Assembly: GCF_000968015.1 (NCBI RefSeq) | Contig: NZ_LACH01000008.1 | Location: forward strand, 62,001 to 126,000 | Direction of reading: 5' to 3' | Source of the DNA: Pseudomonas fluorescens | Lineage (GTDB): Bacteria > Pseudomonadota > Gammaproteobacteria > Pseudomonadales > Pseudomonadaceae | Length of the DNA: 64,000 nucleotides | Shown here: one piece after another, positions 8,320-18,100 of the stretch | Layout: the number at the start of each line of letters is the position of its first letter | Position numbering within the stretch: position 1 is the first letter of the stretch | Made by a program: the position numbers and the translations under genes | Notes under the pieces: model-generated | What the model saw: only the letters and a program-made list of their open reading frames with translations | The model's database searches: none | Told to the model about the DNA's origin: nothing

Positions 8320-9537
8320 ATGTTTTCTGCCAAAAATACTGCCACCGTGGAAAAGGGCTTTGCCCACACAGGTGCCAATCTGGTGCGCGACGTCAGCCTG
8401 CCTGCGCTGGTGCTGCACCGCGAAGCGCTGGAACACAACATTCGCTGGATGCAGACCTTTGTCAGCAACAGCGGTGCCGAACTCGCTCCCCACGGCAAAA
8501 CCAGCATGACCCCGGCACTGTTTCGCCGCCAACTGGATGCCGGTGCCTGGGGCATCACCCTGGCCAGCGCCACGCAAACCCGCGCGGCTTACGCCCATGG
8601 CGTGCATCGGGTGCTGATGGCCAACCAATTGGTCGGTACGCCGAACATGGCGTTGATCGCCGATCTGCTGGCCGATCCGGCCTTCGATTTCCATTGCATG
8701 GTCGATCACCCGGATAACGTCGCTGACCTCGGAGCGTATTTCGCCTCCCGTGGCGTGCGCTTGAACGTGATGATCGAGTACGGCGTGGTCGGCGGTCGTT
8801 GCGGTTGCCGCACGGAAGACGAAGTGGTCGCGCTGGCCAAAGCCATTGCTGCACAACCGGCCCTGGCGCTGACCGGGATCGAAGGTTACGAAGGGGTGAT
8901 TCACGGCGATCACGCGGTGAGCGGCATCCGTGCGTTCGCTGATTCTTTGGTGCGCCTGGCCGTGCAATTGCAGGACAGCGGCGCGTTCGCCATTCCCAAG
9001 CCGATCATCACTGCGTCCGGTTCGGCCTGGTATGACCTGATCGCTGAATCCTTCGAAGCGCAGAACGCCGGCGGGCGTTTCCTCAGCGTGCTGCGCCCCG
9101 GCAGCTACGTCGCTCACGACCATGGCATCTACAAAGAAGCGCAATGCTGCGTGCTCGACCGCCGCAGCGACCTGCACGAAGGCCTGCGCCCGGCGCTGGA
9201 AGTCTGGGCTCACGTGCAGTCGTTGCCGGAACCGGGTTTTGCGGTGATCGCCCTGGGTAAACGCGACGTGGCCTACGACGCCGGGTTGCCGGTGCCGCTG
9301 TTGCGTTACAAGGCGGGCGTGGTGCCGGCGACGGGCGATGATGTCAGTGCCTGCAAGGTGACGGCAGTGATGGACCAGCATGCGTTCATGACCGTGGCGC
9401 CGGGGGTTGAGTTACGGGTGGGGGACATTATTTCCTTTGGTACTTCGCACCCGTGCCTGACGTTCGACAAGTGGCGTATCGGGTGTCTGGTGGATGAGCA
9501 GCTGAATGTCATCGAGACCATGGAAACCTGTTTCTAA
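8320..9537 (+). CDS. PLP enzyme of the D-threonine aldolase / D-serine dehydratase fold (putative D-glucosaminate dehydratase)
   Basis: A 405-residue fold-III (alanine-racemase-type barrel) PLP enzyme. Lys is expected in the segment LAPHGKTSMTPALFRRQLDA, which matches the HxKT motif that carries PLP. Near the C-terminus SFGTSHPCLTFDKWR contains the HxC pair that binds the metal in eukaryotic-type D-serine dehydratase and D-threonine aldolase. The family is commonly labelled amino acid deaminase. The start ATG follows TGAGGAG. Its neighbours are RidA, which hydrolyses imines, and a KDG kinase. D-glucosaminate dehydratase of P. fluorescens makes KDG plus ammonia and has Mn-dependent aldolase activity, which would suit this fold. 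That assignment is inference; D-serine or D-threonine are alternatives. Confidence 0.85.
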   Translation: MFSAKNTATVEKGFAHTGANLVRDVSLPALVLHREALEHNIRWMQTFVSNSGAELAPHGKTSMTPALFRRQLDAGAWGITLASATQTRAAYAHGVHRVLMANQLVGTPNMALIADLLADPAFDFHCMVDHPDNVADLGAYFASRGVRLNVMIEYGVVGGRCGCRTEDEVVALAKAIAAQPALALTGIEGYEGVIHGDHAVSGIRAFADSLVRLAVQLQDSGAFAIPKPIITASGSAWYDLIAESFEAQNAGGRFLSVLRPGSYVAHDHGIYKEAQCCVLDRRSDLHEGLRPALEVWAHVQSLPEPGFAVIALGKRDVAYDAGLPVPLLRYKAGVVPATGDDVSACKVTAVMDQHAFMTVAPGVELRVGDIISFGTSHPCLTFDKWRIGCLVDEQLNVIETMETCF

Positions 9538-9555
9538 GGCCCAGACCGAGGCGCG

Positions 9556-9640
9556 GCCTTCGCGAGCAGGCTCGCTCCCACATGGGATCTTCAGTGTTCA
9601 CACAATCCCTGTGGGAGCGAGCTTGCTCGCGATGAGGCCC
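9556..9640. repeat. REP doublet
   Basis: Inverted REP pair between the PLP-enzyme gene and the sugar kinase gene. The left arm is the AGCAGG variant and the right arm the AGCTTG variant. Confidence 0.88.
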
Positions 9641-9678
9641 TGCCAGACAACACAGAAACACCTGAGACTACAAAAACA

Positions 9679-10611
9679 ATGAATACCATCAGCACCCTCG
9701 GCCCCAACACCCCGCGCATCGCCCTGATCGGCGAATGCATGATCGAGTTGCAGCAACGCGCCGACGGCAGCCTGCAACAGAGTTTCGGTGGCGATACCTT
9801 GAACACGGCGGTCTACCTGTCCCGGGAGTTGGGCGAGGGCGGCTCGGTGGATTACGTCACCGCCCTGGGCGACGACAGTTTCAGCGATGCCATGTGCCAG
9901 AGCTGGGCCGACGAAAACATCGGGCTCGGTAGGGTCCAGCGCTTGCCCGGCCGCTTGCCCGGCTTGTATTGCATCCAGACTGACGCCGCCGGCGAGCGGC
10001 GTTTTCTCTACTGGCGCAACGAGGCGGCAGTCCGCGATTGTTTCACCACCCCGGCCGCCGCGCCGATCCTGGCGGCACTGCCGGATTACGATGTGCTGTA
10101 TTTCAGTGGCATCACCTTGGCGGTACTGGGCGTGCAAGGTCGGGAGAAGTTACTGGAAACCCTGATCGAAGCCCGGCAGCGGGATGCGCGGATCGTCTTC
10201 GACAACAATTACCGGCCACGTTTGTGGGCGTCGATCGAAGACGCACGGGCGGCCTATCGCAGCGTTCTGCCCTATGTCGACCTCGCGTTGCTGACCGTCG
10301 ATGACGAACAGGCACTGTTTGATTTTTCCGATTGCGAGGCGGTGTTTGCCGCTTACGAACAGATCGGCACGCCTGAAGTGGTACTCAAGCGTGGCGCCGA
10401 GGCGTGTCTGATTCGTTGTGATGGAGAGTCGTTTGAAGTGCCGGCGCAGGTGGTCGAGCGGGTGGTGGACACCACGGCGGCGGGGGATTCATTTAGCGCG
10501 GCGTATTTGGCCAGTCGCCTGAAAGGAGGCAGCCCGGTTGAGGCTGCTGAAGCGGGGCATCGGTTGGCGAGTCGGGTGATTCAGGTGCCGGGGGCACTCA
10601 TTCCGAGATAA
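9679..10611 (+). CDS. kdgK: 2-keto-3-deoxygluconate kinase, PfkB family
   Basis: A 310-residue sugar kinase that phosphorylates 2-keto-3-deoxy-D-gluconate (KDG) to KDPG, the Entner-Doudoroff intermediate. PfkB signatures are present: the N-terminal IALIGECMIELQQR and GGDTLNTAVYLSRELG, and the C-terminal VVDTTAAGDSFSAAYLASRL with the catalytic aspartate in TTAAGD. The length matches KdgK. No strong ribosome binding site is seen. It follows the PLP enzyme in the same direction with only a REP doublet between, so it may share the operon and consume the KDG produced from an amino sugar acid. Confidence 0.88.
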   Translation: MNTISTLGPNTPRIALIGECMIELQQRADGSLQQSFGGDTLNTAVYLSRELGEGGSVDYVTALGDDSFSDAMCQSWADENIGLGRVQRLPGRLPGLYCIQTDAAGERRFLYWRNEAAVRDCFTTPAAAPILAALPDYDVLYFSGITLAVLGVQGREKLLETLIEARQRDARIVFDNNYRPRLWASIEDARAAYRSVLPYVDLALLTVDDEQALFDFSDCEAVFAAYEQIGTPEVVLKRGAEACLIRCDGESFEVPAQVVERVVDTTAAGDSFSAAYLASRLKGGSPVEAAEAGHRLASRVIQVPGALIPR

Positions 10612-10640
10612 GCGGTGAATGGCCGCCTGCTGCGCAATCG

Positions 10641-10737
10641 GATCGCGAGCAAGCTCGCTCCCACAGGTTTTTTGGTGTGGTTGCAATCTGTGGCAACTCA
10701 CAAATCCCTGTGGGAGCGAGCTTGCTCGCGATGGGGC
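10641..10737. repeat. REP doublet
   Basis: Two REP cores in inverted orientation separated by about 50 bp, between the convergent kdgK and parvulin genes, where they may help terminate both transcripts. Confidence 0.88.
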
Positions 10738-10752
10738 CCTAAGGCGAACCCA

Positions 10753-11028
10753 TCAATCCCGGTAAAACACCTGCACCAGGTGATAACCAAACTTGCTCTT
10801 GATCGGACCATGCACCACGCGAAGCGGTTTTTTGAAGATCACGGCATCGATCACCCCGACCATCTGCCCGGGCCGCACTTCACCCAGATCGCCGCCACGC
10901 TTGCCGGACGGGCAGGTGGAGTACTTCTTGGCCAGCACATCGAAAGCCTCGCCCTTGGCGATGCGTTGTTTGAGCTGTTCGGCTTCTTCCGAGGTTTTCA
11001 CCAGAATATGGCGGGCTTGAGCTTTCAT
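10753..11028 (-). CDS. PpiC-type parvulin peptidyl-prolyl isomerase (1)
   Basis: A 91-residue single-domain cytoplasmic parvulin that catalyses cis-trans isomerisation at prolyl bonds. Diagnostic parts are ARHILVKTSEEAEQLKQRI, then GEAFDVLAKKYSTCPSGKRG, GGDLGEVRPGQM and the closing SKFGYHLVQVFYRD. There is no signal peptide, so it acts in the cytoplasm, like E. coli PpiC. A paralogue sits at 30820-31101. Confidence 0.93.
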   Translation of the reverse strand: MKAQARHILVKTSEEAEQLKQRIAKGEAFDVLAKKYSTCPSGKRGGDLGEVRPGQMVGVIDAVIFKKPLRVVHGPIKSKFGYHLVQVFYRD

Positions 11029-11092
11029 GGGCAGTACCTTGCAACGGTGGTGGCTATGTTGGTGCCAGCGGGGGGCGCGATTATGCCTTAAC

Positions 11093-13630
11093 TCAGTCCG
11101 GTTGACCGATCATCGCGCGAATCTTGTTGGCCAACAGGTCAATGGAAAAGGGCTTGGCCACCATGTCCATGCCTTCTTCCAGGAAGCCCTGGCGTTCGGC
11201 GGCTTTTTCCGCGTAACCGGTCATGAACAGCACTTTGAGTTCGGGGCGGTGCTGGCGCGCAATCTCCGCCAATTGCCGACCGTTCATCCCTGGCAGCCCG
11301 ACATCGGTGACCAGCAAATCGACTCGCAGGTCGGACTCCAGCAGGGGCAGGGCGGTCTTCGCGTCTTCGGCTTCATGGGCGTGATAACCCAGCTCGTTGA
11401 GCAGGTCGAGCACCAGCATGCGCACCGCCGGGTCGTCCTCCACCAACACCACGGTTTCACCGGCAATCGCGGCCGGCGCTTCGCTGGTGACCGGCATCAG
11501 GACGTTTTCGGGCTCTGCGGCGTGCAGCCGTGGCAGGTACAGGCGAACGCTAGTGCCCTGGCCCGGCAAGCTGAACAGGCTGACATGCCCGCCCGACTGC
11601 TGGGCAAAACCATAGATCATCGACAGCCCAAGACCGGTGCCCTGGCCAATGGGTTTGGTGGTGAAGAACGGGTCGAAAGCCTTGGCCAGCACCGACGGTG
11701 TCATACCGGTGCCGTTGTCGCTGACGGCAATCATCAGATAATCCCCGGCCTTGACCGGTTCCAGGGTGTTGATGTCACTGCTGTCGAGGTAAACGTTGGC
11801 GGTTTCGATCCGCAACTCGCCGCCATCGGGCATGGCGTCCCGGGCGTTGATCACCAGATTGAGCAGGGCATTTTCCAGCTGGCTGACGTCGGTGCTGACC
11901 GGCCAGACGTCATCGGCCAGTTGCAGTTTGAGCTCGATGTGGTCGCCTTTGGTCCGGCTGAGCAGATCTTCCAGGGAATGGATCAGGTCATTGGCGTTCA
12001 GCGGCTTGCGGTCCAGTGACTGACGGCGGGAAAACGCCAGCAGGCGATGGGTCAGGGCGGCGGCGCGGTTGGCCGAGGACACTGCCGCCTCGGTGAAACG
12101 GCCCACTTCGTCGGCGCGCCCGTCGGCGATGTAGCGCTGCATCAAGTCGAGGCTGCCGATGATCCCGGTGAGCATATTGTTGAAGTCATGGGCGATGCCG
12201 CCGGTGAGCTGACCGAGCGCTTCCATTTTCTGCGCATGCCGCAACGCCTCTTCGGCGCGCTCGCGTTCGAACATCTCGTTCTGCAGTCGCTGGTTGGCCT
12301 CAGCCAATTGTTGGGTGCGGGCGGCGACTCGTTCCTCAAGGGTTTCGTTGAGGTTGCGCAGGGCTTCTTCGGTCTGTTTGCGCTCGGTTTCGTCGATCAC
12401 AAAGATATAGAAACCATTGACCGCACCATCCGCGCCGTGGCGCGGCAAGTAGTTCATCAGGGCATGGCGGATGCTGCCGTCACGGTGCGGGGTGCTGATG
12501 CTGAAACAACAAGGCTTGCCGGACAGCGCCTGGGCGATGTATTCGGCGCGCAAGGCATAGGCTTCTTCACCCAGTACTTCACGGATGGTTTTGCCAAAGA
12601 GCTCCTGAGGCGTGAGCCCGTACCAGTCGAGGTAGGCCGCATTGTTCAGGCGAAAGCGTTCCTCGCTGTCCACGTAGCTGATCAGGATCGGCATGGCGTT
12701 GATGATCAGTTGCAGCTCCGTCTGACTTTGCCGCAAGGCTTGTTCTGTGTGTTTACGTTCGGTCAGGTCCAGGGCGGCGCCGAGGAAGCGGATCGGCCGG
12801 CCATGGTGGTCCTTGTAGCAACGACCCCGGGCAAACACCCAGCGCAACTGGCCGTCGGCCTGCAACAGGCGATATTCCTCGGCGTACTCGGTGCCGTGGG
12901 TGATGGTGTGCTTGATGCTGCGAGCGACCATGGCGCGATCTTCCGGGTGCACGCCCTGAAGGTAAGCGCTGATGGGCAATTGATTGGCGAGCAGCGGGTT
13001 GACACCGTGTAACTGGGCGAAGTGGGTGTCGGCAATGAAGCGGTCTTCGTTTATGTCCCAGTCCCAGGTGCCGACGGCGTCGGTGGCCGCGAGGGCCAGT
13101 TGCAGGCGCTCCTCGGTTTCGTGCTGGGCCTTGAGGCTGGCAGCCGAACGCTGTTCGAGCTCGAGGGCGATGCGTCGGCGTTCGTTGGTTTCGATGGCGG
13201 TGACCAGAATCCCGGCGACCTGGGCGCTTTCATCGCGGATGGGGCTGTAGGTCAGGTCCAGCCAGAAGTCGGAATCATGGCCATCACGCTGCAAGGTGAA
13301 GCGCTGTTCGCTGTAGGTCCGCACCTGCCCTTGTAGGACGGCGCTGTAAATGGGGTCGGTAAAGTCTTTTAACTCTGGCCAGATCAGGTGTGTCGGCTGT
13401 CCGAATGCGTGTGGATGCTTGCTGCCGGCCAGCAGGGCGAAGCCGTCGTTGTAGATCTGCGTGAGCTGCGGCCCCCACAGCAACAGCATGGGCATCGGCG
13501 AATGAATCACGATATCCACGGCGGTTCGTAGGCTTTGCGGCCAGGTACTGGCAGCGCCCAGCGGGCTGCGTGTCCAGTCCAGTCGGGCAATCAAGGCCTG
13601 GGCATCGCTGCCGGTCGGTGATGCGTTCAT
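11093..13630 (-). CDS. Hybrid sensor histidine kinase with three PAS domains and a receiver
   Basis: An 845-residue soluble hybrid kinase. Three PAS-like sensor domains lie at about residues 25-150, 170-295 and 305-425; a coiled coil follows (about 425-465). The dimerisation/phosphoacceptor motif GGIAHDFNNMLTGIIGSLDL places the phospho-histidine near residue 481. The ATPase domain has N-box LLNLVINARDAMP and G-boxes DNGTGM and GQGTGLGLSMIYGF. The C-terminal receiver has acidic pocket VEDD, phospho-Asp in LLVTDVGLPG, and lysine in VAKPF. No membrane helix is seen. The start chosen is the second ATG (13630), preceded by AGGA; the ATG 15 bases earlier lacks one. The input signal and output partner are unknown. 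Confidence 0.9.
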   Translation of the reverse strand: MNASPTGSDAQALIARLDWTRSPLGAASTWPQSLRTAVDIVIHSPMPMLLLWGPQLTQIYNDGFALLAGSKHPHAFGQPTHLIWPELKDFTDPIYSAVLQGQVRTYSEQRFTLQRDGHDSDFWLDLTYSPIRDESAQVAGILVTAIETNERRRIALELEQRSAASLKAQHETEERLQLALAATDAVGTWDWDINEDRFIADTHFAQLHGVNPLLANQLPISAYLQGVHPEDRAMVARSIKHTITHGTEYAEEYRLLQADGQLRWVFARGRCYKDHHGRPIRFLGAALDLTERKHTEQALRQSQTELQLIINAMPILISYVDSEERFRLNNAAYLDWYGLTPQELFGKTIREVLGEEAYALRAEYIAQALSGKPCCFSISTPHRDGSIRHALMNYLPRHGADGAVNGFYIFVIDETERKQTEEALRNLNETLEERVAARTQQLAEANQRLQNEMFERERAEEALRHAQKMEALGQLTGGIAHDFNNMLTGIIGSLDLMQRYIADGRADEVGRFTEAAVSSANRAAALTHRLLAFSRRQSLDRKPLNANDLIHSLEDLLSRTKGDHIELKLQLADDVWPVSTDVSQLENALLNLVINARDAMPDGGELRIETANVYLDSSDINTLEPVKAGDYLMIAVSDNGTGMTPSVLAKAFDPFFTTKPIGQGTGLGLSMIYGFAQQSGGHVSLFSLPGQGTSVRLYLPRLHAAEPENVLMPVTSEAPAAIAGETVVLVEDDPAVRMLVLDLLNELGYHAHEAEDAKTALPLLESDLRVDLLVTDVGLPGMNGRQLAEIARQHRPELKVLFMTGYAEKAAERQGFLEEGMDMVAKPFSIDLLANKIRAMIGQPD

Positions 13631-13750
13631 CAAGATGTCCTGCATTTAAGTCGGTGTAGCGGCGTCAACTATCCTTGTACCGCAGTAGACGCTGCATGAC
13701 CCTTTTTGGGTCATTTTTATTCATTGAATGCTTCGCGGGTGCTTTTTGCC

Positions 13751-14860
13751 ATGGAAATCGATGCACTGTTAAGGCTCCTGGCCAGCCAGAATGGCTCCGA
13801 TCTTTATCTGTCTACCGGTGCGCCACCCAGCGCACGGTTCGAGGGTATGCTCAAACCCTTGGCCGATCAGCCGTTCAAACCGGGCGAAGTCGCGGCCATT
13901 GCCGCGTCCATCATGGACGCCGAACAGCGACTGGAGTTCGATCGGGAGCTGGAGATGAACCTGGCGATCTCTTTGACCGGTGTCGGGCGCTTTCGGGTCA
14001 ATATCTTCAAACAACGCAACGATGTGTCGATTGTGGCGCGCAACATCAAACTCGACATTCCGCGTTTCGAAGACCTCAAACTGCCGCCGGTGCTGCTCGA
14101 AACGGTGATGCTCAAACAGGGACTGATGCTGTTCGTCGGCGCTACCGACTCGGGCAAGTCAACCTCGCTGGCGGCATTGATCGACTACCGCAATCGCCAC
14201 AGCAGTGGCCACATCATCACCATTGAAGATCCGGTCGAGTACATCCATCGGCACAAGAAGTCGATCATCAACCAGCGCGAGGTCGGCGTCGATACCCGCA
14301 GTTTCCACGCCGCATTGAAAAATACCCTGCGCCAGGCCCCGGACGTCGTGCTGATCGGCGAAATTCGTGACCGCGAGACGATGGAACATGCGCTGGCGTT
14401 TGCCGATACCGGTCATCTGGTGATTTCCACCCTGCATGCCCACAACGCCCATCAGGCGCTGGACCGGATCATCAATTTCTTCCCTGAAGAGCGCCGAACG
14501 CAGCTGCTTCACGACCTGGGCAACAACCTCAAGGCGTTCGTGTCCCAGCGGTTGGTGCACACCCGGGACGGTCAGCGACGGGCGGCGGTGGAAGTGATGA
14601 TCGGCACGCCGACCATCGGCGACCTGATCCGGCGCAATGAGTTTTCAGAACTGAAAGGGATCATGGAGAAGTCTTCAGAGGCGGGGATGCAGACCTTCGA
14701 TGGGGCGCTGTTCGAGCTGTTTGCCGAGGGTGCGATCGATGAGGCAGAGGCGTTGAAACATGCGGACTCGGTGAATAATTTGCGCTTGCGGCTGAAGTTG
14801 CACGCCGAAGCATCGCCAGGCCCCCATGCGCCGCCGGGTGAATGGGGGTTGATGGACTGA
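13751..14860 (+). CDS. PilT/PilU-type twitching motility ATPase (PilU-like)
   Basis: A 369-residue hexameric ATPase of the type IV pilus retraction family. It is closest in pattern to PilU. Motifs: N-terminal SDLYLSTGAPPSARFEG, Walker A GATDSGKST (about residues 129-137; usually GxTGSGKST, so an Asp replaces Gly), Asp box IITIEDPVEYIH, Walker B LRQAPDVVLIGEIRDRETM and His box GHLVISTLHAHNA. It lies alone, divergent from the hybrid kinase, without pilT or pilus genes nearby, so it is probably an accessory paralogue that assists retraction. The start is the ATG that begins PilU similarity. Confidence 0.87.
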   Translation: MEIDALLRLLASQNGSDLYLSTGAPPSARFEGMLKPLADQPFKPGEVAAIAASIMDAEQRLEFDRELEMNLAISLTGVGRFRVNIFKQRNDVSIVARNIKLDIPRFEDLKLPPVLLETVMLKQGLMLFVGATDSGKSTSLAALIDYRNRHSSGHIITIEDPVEYIHRHKKSIINQREVGVDTRSFHAALKNTLRQAPDVVLIGEIRDRETMEHALAFADTGHLVISTLHAHNAHQALDRIINFFPEERRTQLLHDLGNNLKAFVSQRLVHTRDGQRRAAVEVMIGTPTIGDLIRRNEFSELKGIMEKSSEAGMQTFDGALFELFAEGAIDEAEALKHADSVNNLRLRLKLHAEASPGPHAPPGEWGLMD

Positions 14861-15175
14861 CCCCATAGGTGCTGCCTTCGGCAGCGCCTATAACAAGTCA
14901 GTTGTCGCAGGTGTTGTCGGCGAGAAGAATTAAAGCATGCTGATTGTTGACGAATAACCTGAAGTTACATCTGTAGCTTCAGGGGGTGCCACTTCTGTAA
15001 GTTACTTGATTTTCGGAGCGCGGGGCTTGATGGGCCGATTTTTGGCTGGCTAGTTGTACTACGGTTGGTCTGTCGGAAATGTTACTTAATAGATTGGTTC
15101 TGGATTGTTCGGTCTGAGTAAGTAAGATCGGCCCGGACTGAATAAGTCAGTCAGCTAATTTATTAAGGTTGGGCT
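14861..15175. other. AT-richer intergenic region with two hairpins
   Basis: No gene is seen. A stem ATAGGTGCTGCC with a TTCG loop lies at 14865-14891, just after the PilU-like stop; it has no following T-run, so its role as terminator is uncertain. A second stem (CTGAAGTTACA pairing with TGTAGCTTCAG) lies at 14959-14982. The rest is AT-rich and leads into the toxin-like gene, whose ribosome binding site (AAGG) is weak. Confidence 0.5.
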
Positions 15176-18100
15176 ATGCATTTTGAATTAAGGGATAAGT
15201 TCTATAAGCCTCTGGGTAATTTCGGCAGAGAGGAGTCGTTGTGCCAAGACGCGGATGCCGCTGAGCGCAAATTGATTTTAGACCAACTGAAAGCTTGTCT
15301 GGCAGATGACAGTGGCGACCAACCAATAGACTGGTTTGACTACGAGATGGCGTTAAAGAAGGGCTCATCTTTGTATGAGGTCTATGTGCCGGGAAGCGTT
15401 CTATTGAACGAATTGCTCAGTACGGTTGCAATAAGAAGCGCACTAACCCAGGAAAATATGAGTGACGCCGAACTTATTCGTGTTACCCATTCTGGCAAGC
15501 TGGAAGTGTATGACGGCCATGGTTGGAGAGATCTCGTCGCGCTGGGATATTTTGCCCACCGCAAGGCTGTCCGAGCTTCAATGGAGATCTTGGCGGACAT
15601 TGCCAAAGAGGCCGGGGGTTGCCTGTGGGCAGACAACATTGTGATTGTCGATCAGTGGCTTGAATTTTATGGCTTCCATGTGCCAAAGACCGTTGCGCAG
15701 CTCAGAAACCTGATCGGCTACTTCGAGTTTGACTGTCCTGAAGTCGATCTTTTTGGCAATTATTGGGGGCAGATCATCACCGATGATCAATCGTTGATCG
15801 TATTGTCTGCCGAGCAACTTAACGATATTCGTCAGGCCACTGCAAAACTTATAGCTCCGGACAAAAAACTGCTGGACACACTGTACCGCGAAGCGGGTGG
15901 CACTGTTGCAACGCACGATAACGCCGCCGAATGTATCGTTCGGTTGGCCAAGTATCCGGCGGCCCAAGCCTGCGCCATGAAACTCCTGAAGGAACTGGAC
16001 TGGTTCGGTGCAACATCCGGGCAAGACGCCTCTGCACAGGATCTTGGGCAACTATTGATAACGGCTATTTTGCTGGAGCTGTATCCGCACATTGGTAACG
16101 CTCAAGCCAGAAAGAATATCGGCGGGTTCGATTTGTATGCACCGACGCATGTCGAACGATCTTCGTCGGTCGTGCGCAAGGAGCTGGAAACCTTTCTACA
16201 CACCCAAGGCTGGGTGAATCCTGTCGTGGCGCCATTGGCATCGCACCTGCTGCTGGCGGAAATCGCGCCAGAATTTCTGGTCAAGGGTGTCCCGTCGTCG
16301 CTGATGATGGGTTCGGTTGGCTGGGTGTCCTTCTGCGTTGGAGTTGCCTTGGTGGAAGCGGTCACCAAGGGAGCTTCGCGGGTTTTGACGTATACGCAGA
16401 TTATGGCGTATGCCGAACTGGAGCCAGTCAGTGATCCGCTGGCACGTCTGCGGGATTTGGCAATGCTCGATCCAATCGTTGACTGGGCCCTGATGAATGA
16501 CGTGGTGACGACAACGGAACTTAAGCACGCGGAAAAGGAAACGACCGAGCGGGCAATCACAGTGTTCGAGGGGTATGTGGACCGCACGCACCTTGCCCGC
16601 GCCTATACCAGCGCCATTCCAAGCAGAATAGACATCGCACGGGCGTCGATCAGGGGCGTCGAGCCAACGTGTGCCCTGGAAGATAAAACGCTCTATCAGC
16701 GAAAGGGGCTATATGCCTCACCTACCGCCATGTCTATGGTCGACCTGCATATGTCCGGTGACCTGGTGGGTGGCGAGTGGGATCTGCTTGGGGTTTTCCC
16801 CGACGAACACGCTTACGGTGCGCCCGATTTACTTTCAAGTATCACTAATCAAAAACACAAAGGTTACTATGATCCATCCATCGTCAGCATTCACACAAGC
16901 TATCCGAGGCTGCAGCGGTTGGAGCCTAATGATCATAAGTATCACCGCCAACTGCGGGGTTACCTCGGCAGTTTGAACAATGCGGTGGTCAGAAATGTGA
17001 AGATGGCCCTTTCACACATGCCTCCCTCCGATCTGGAAACCTTTCTGAAAGGTAAGATCACCTTCTTTACCCTTCGCGGCCCGGCGATAGAGACCTCTTC
17101 CAACCGTTTAGGGGGGCCGTTTACACTTGAAGCAGACTACGAAACCCAACAAGGCAAAGATACTGTCACGGGGCGTTTTGGTATTGTCATGTGCGCTTTT
17201 CATGGAAACACTGTTACGTGCTATGAACTGTTTACCTTGCGTGGTGAACTACGTAGAAACAACACGCTTGGTGCCCTGATCGCCAACACCGGAAAATTGC
17301 AGGGCGACGCCAGAGTGGATTTTAAAGGTGATCTGAAAGCGCAACAAATACCGACGAATCCAGAACGATTGCCGATTATCCTTAGTGAATACACTGATGG
17401 TCTTGTAGAGGCCAGTTCAGCCAGCAGCAGCGTGGCGATAATTGACAAGTTGGGTGAACTTGCCGCGCCGGCTACGCCATCGGAGCGCAAGCAGAGCGTT
17501 TATCAGAATTTTGATAATCCGCAGCTTGTTAGAATTGCCAAGTTCATCGTCAATCATCGTCCGATGATGACGTTTGACGAACTTGAAGCAGTAGCCACTG
17601 TGCCAACAGTGCTTGAAACCCAGCGCAAAAAAGGCGAAGAAACGGCGACGTATATCGTCGATCTGGTCGTTCCCTTTAAAAAGTGCATCGAGGATCTATC
17701 TTCCGGGGAGCACAATAAGGTGGTCGATGGGGTGTATGGCTGCGTTATGGATGTCATCGCAGTGGGTGGGGCGTTTGTGGGGGCTGGCGCCAAAGCACTG
17801 AGCATCTCGGCGAAGGCTATCTCCACGGCTTCCAAAGCCGTCCGCCTGACCAAGCTCGCGTTCGTCACATCTGTTTCACTCTTCAACCCCGTGGATGGCG
17901 TGCCTACGGCATTGTTCGGCGCGGGGAAACTTGTCCATAAGGGGGCGCTACGCTTTAACAGGCAAGCTCAAGAGATGCTCGGACTGGCGCAGTCCCAGTT
18001 GCACAAACTCAATGGCCGGCATAAAACCTACGACCTGGTTCGCGCAGCCAATAGCGCCGATACCACCGGACAGGGTACCTGGCGACCCCGTGGTGCAACC

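Noticed and set aside
7759..9381. 540-codon open frame on the minus strand
   Set aside because: It is the mirror of the IclR and PLP-enzyme genes, whose plus-strand products have full family motifs.
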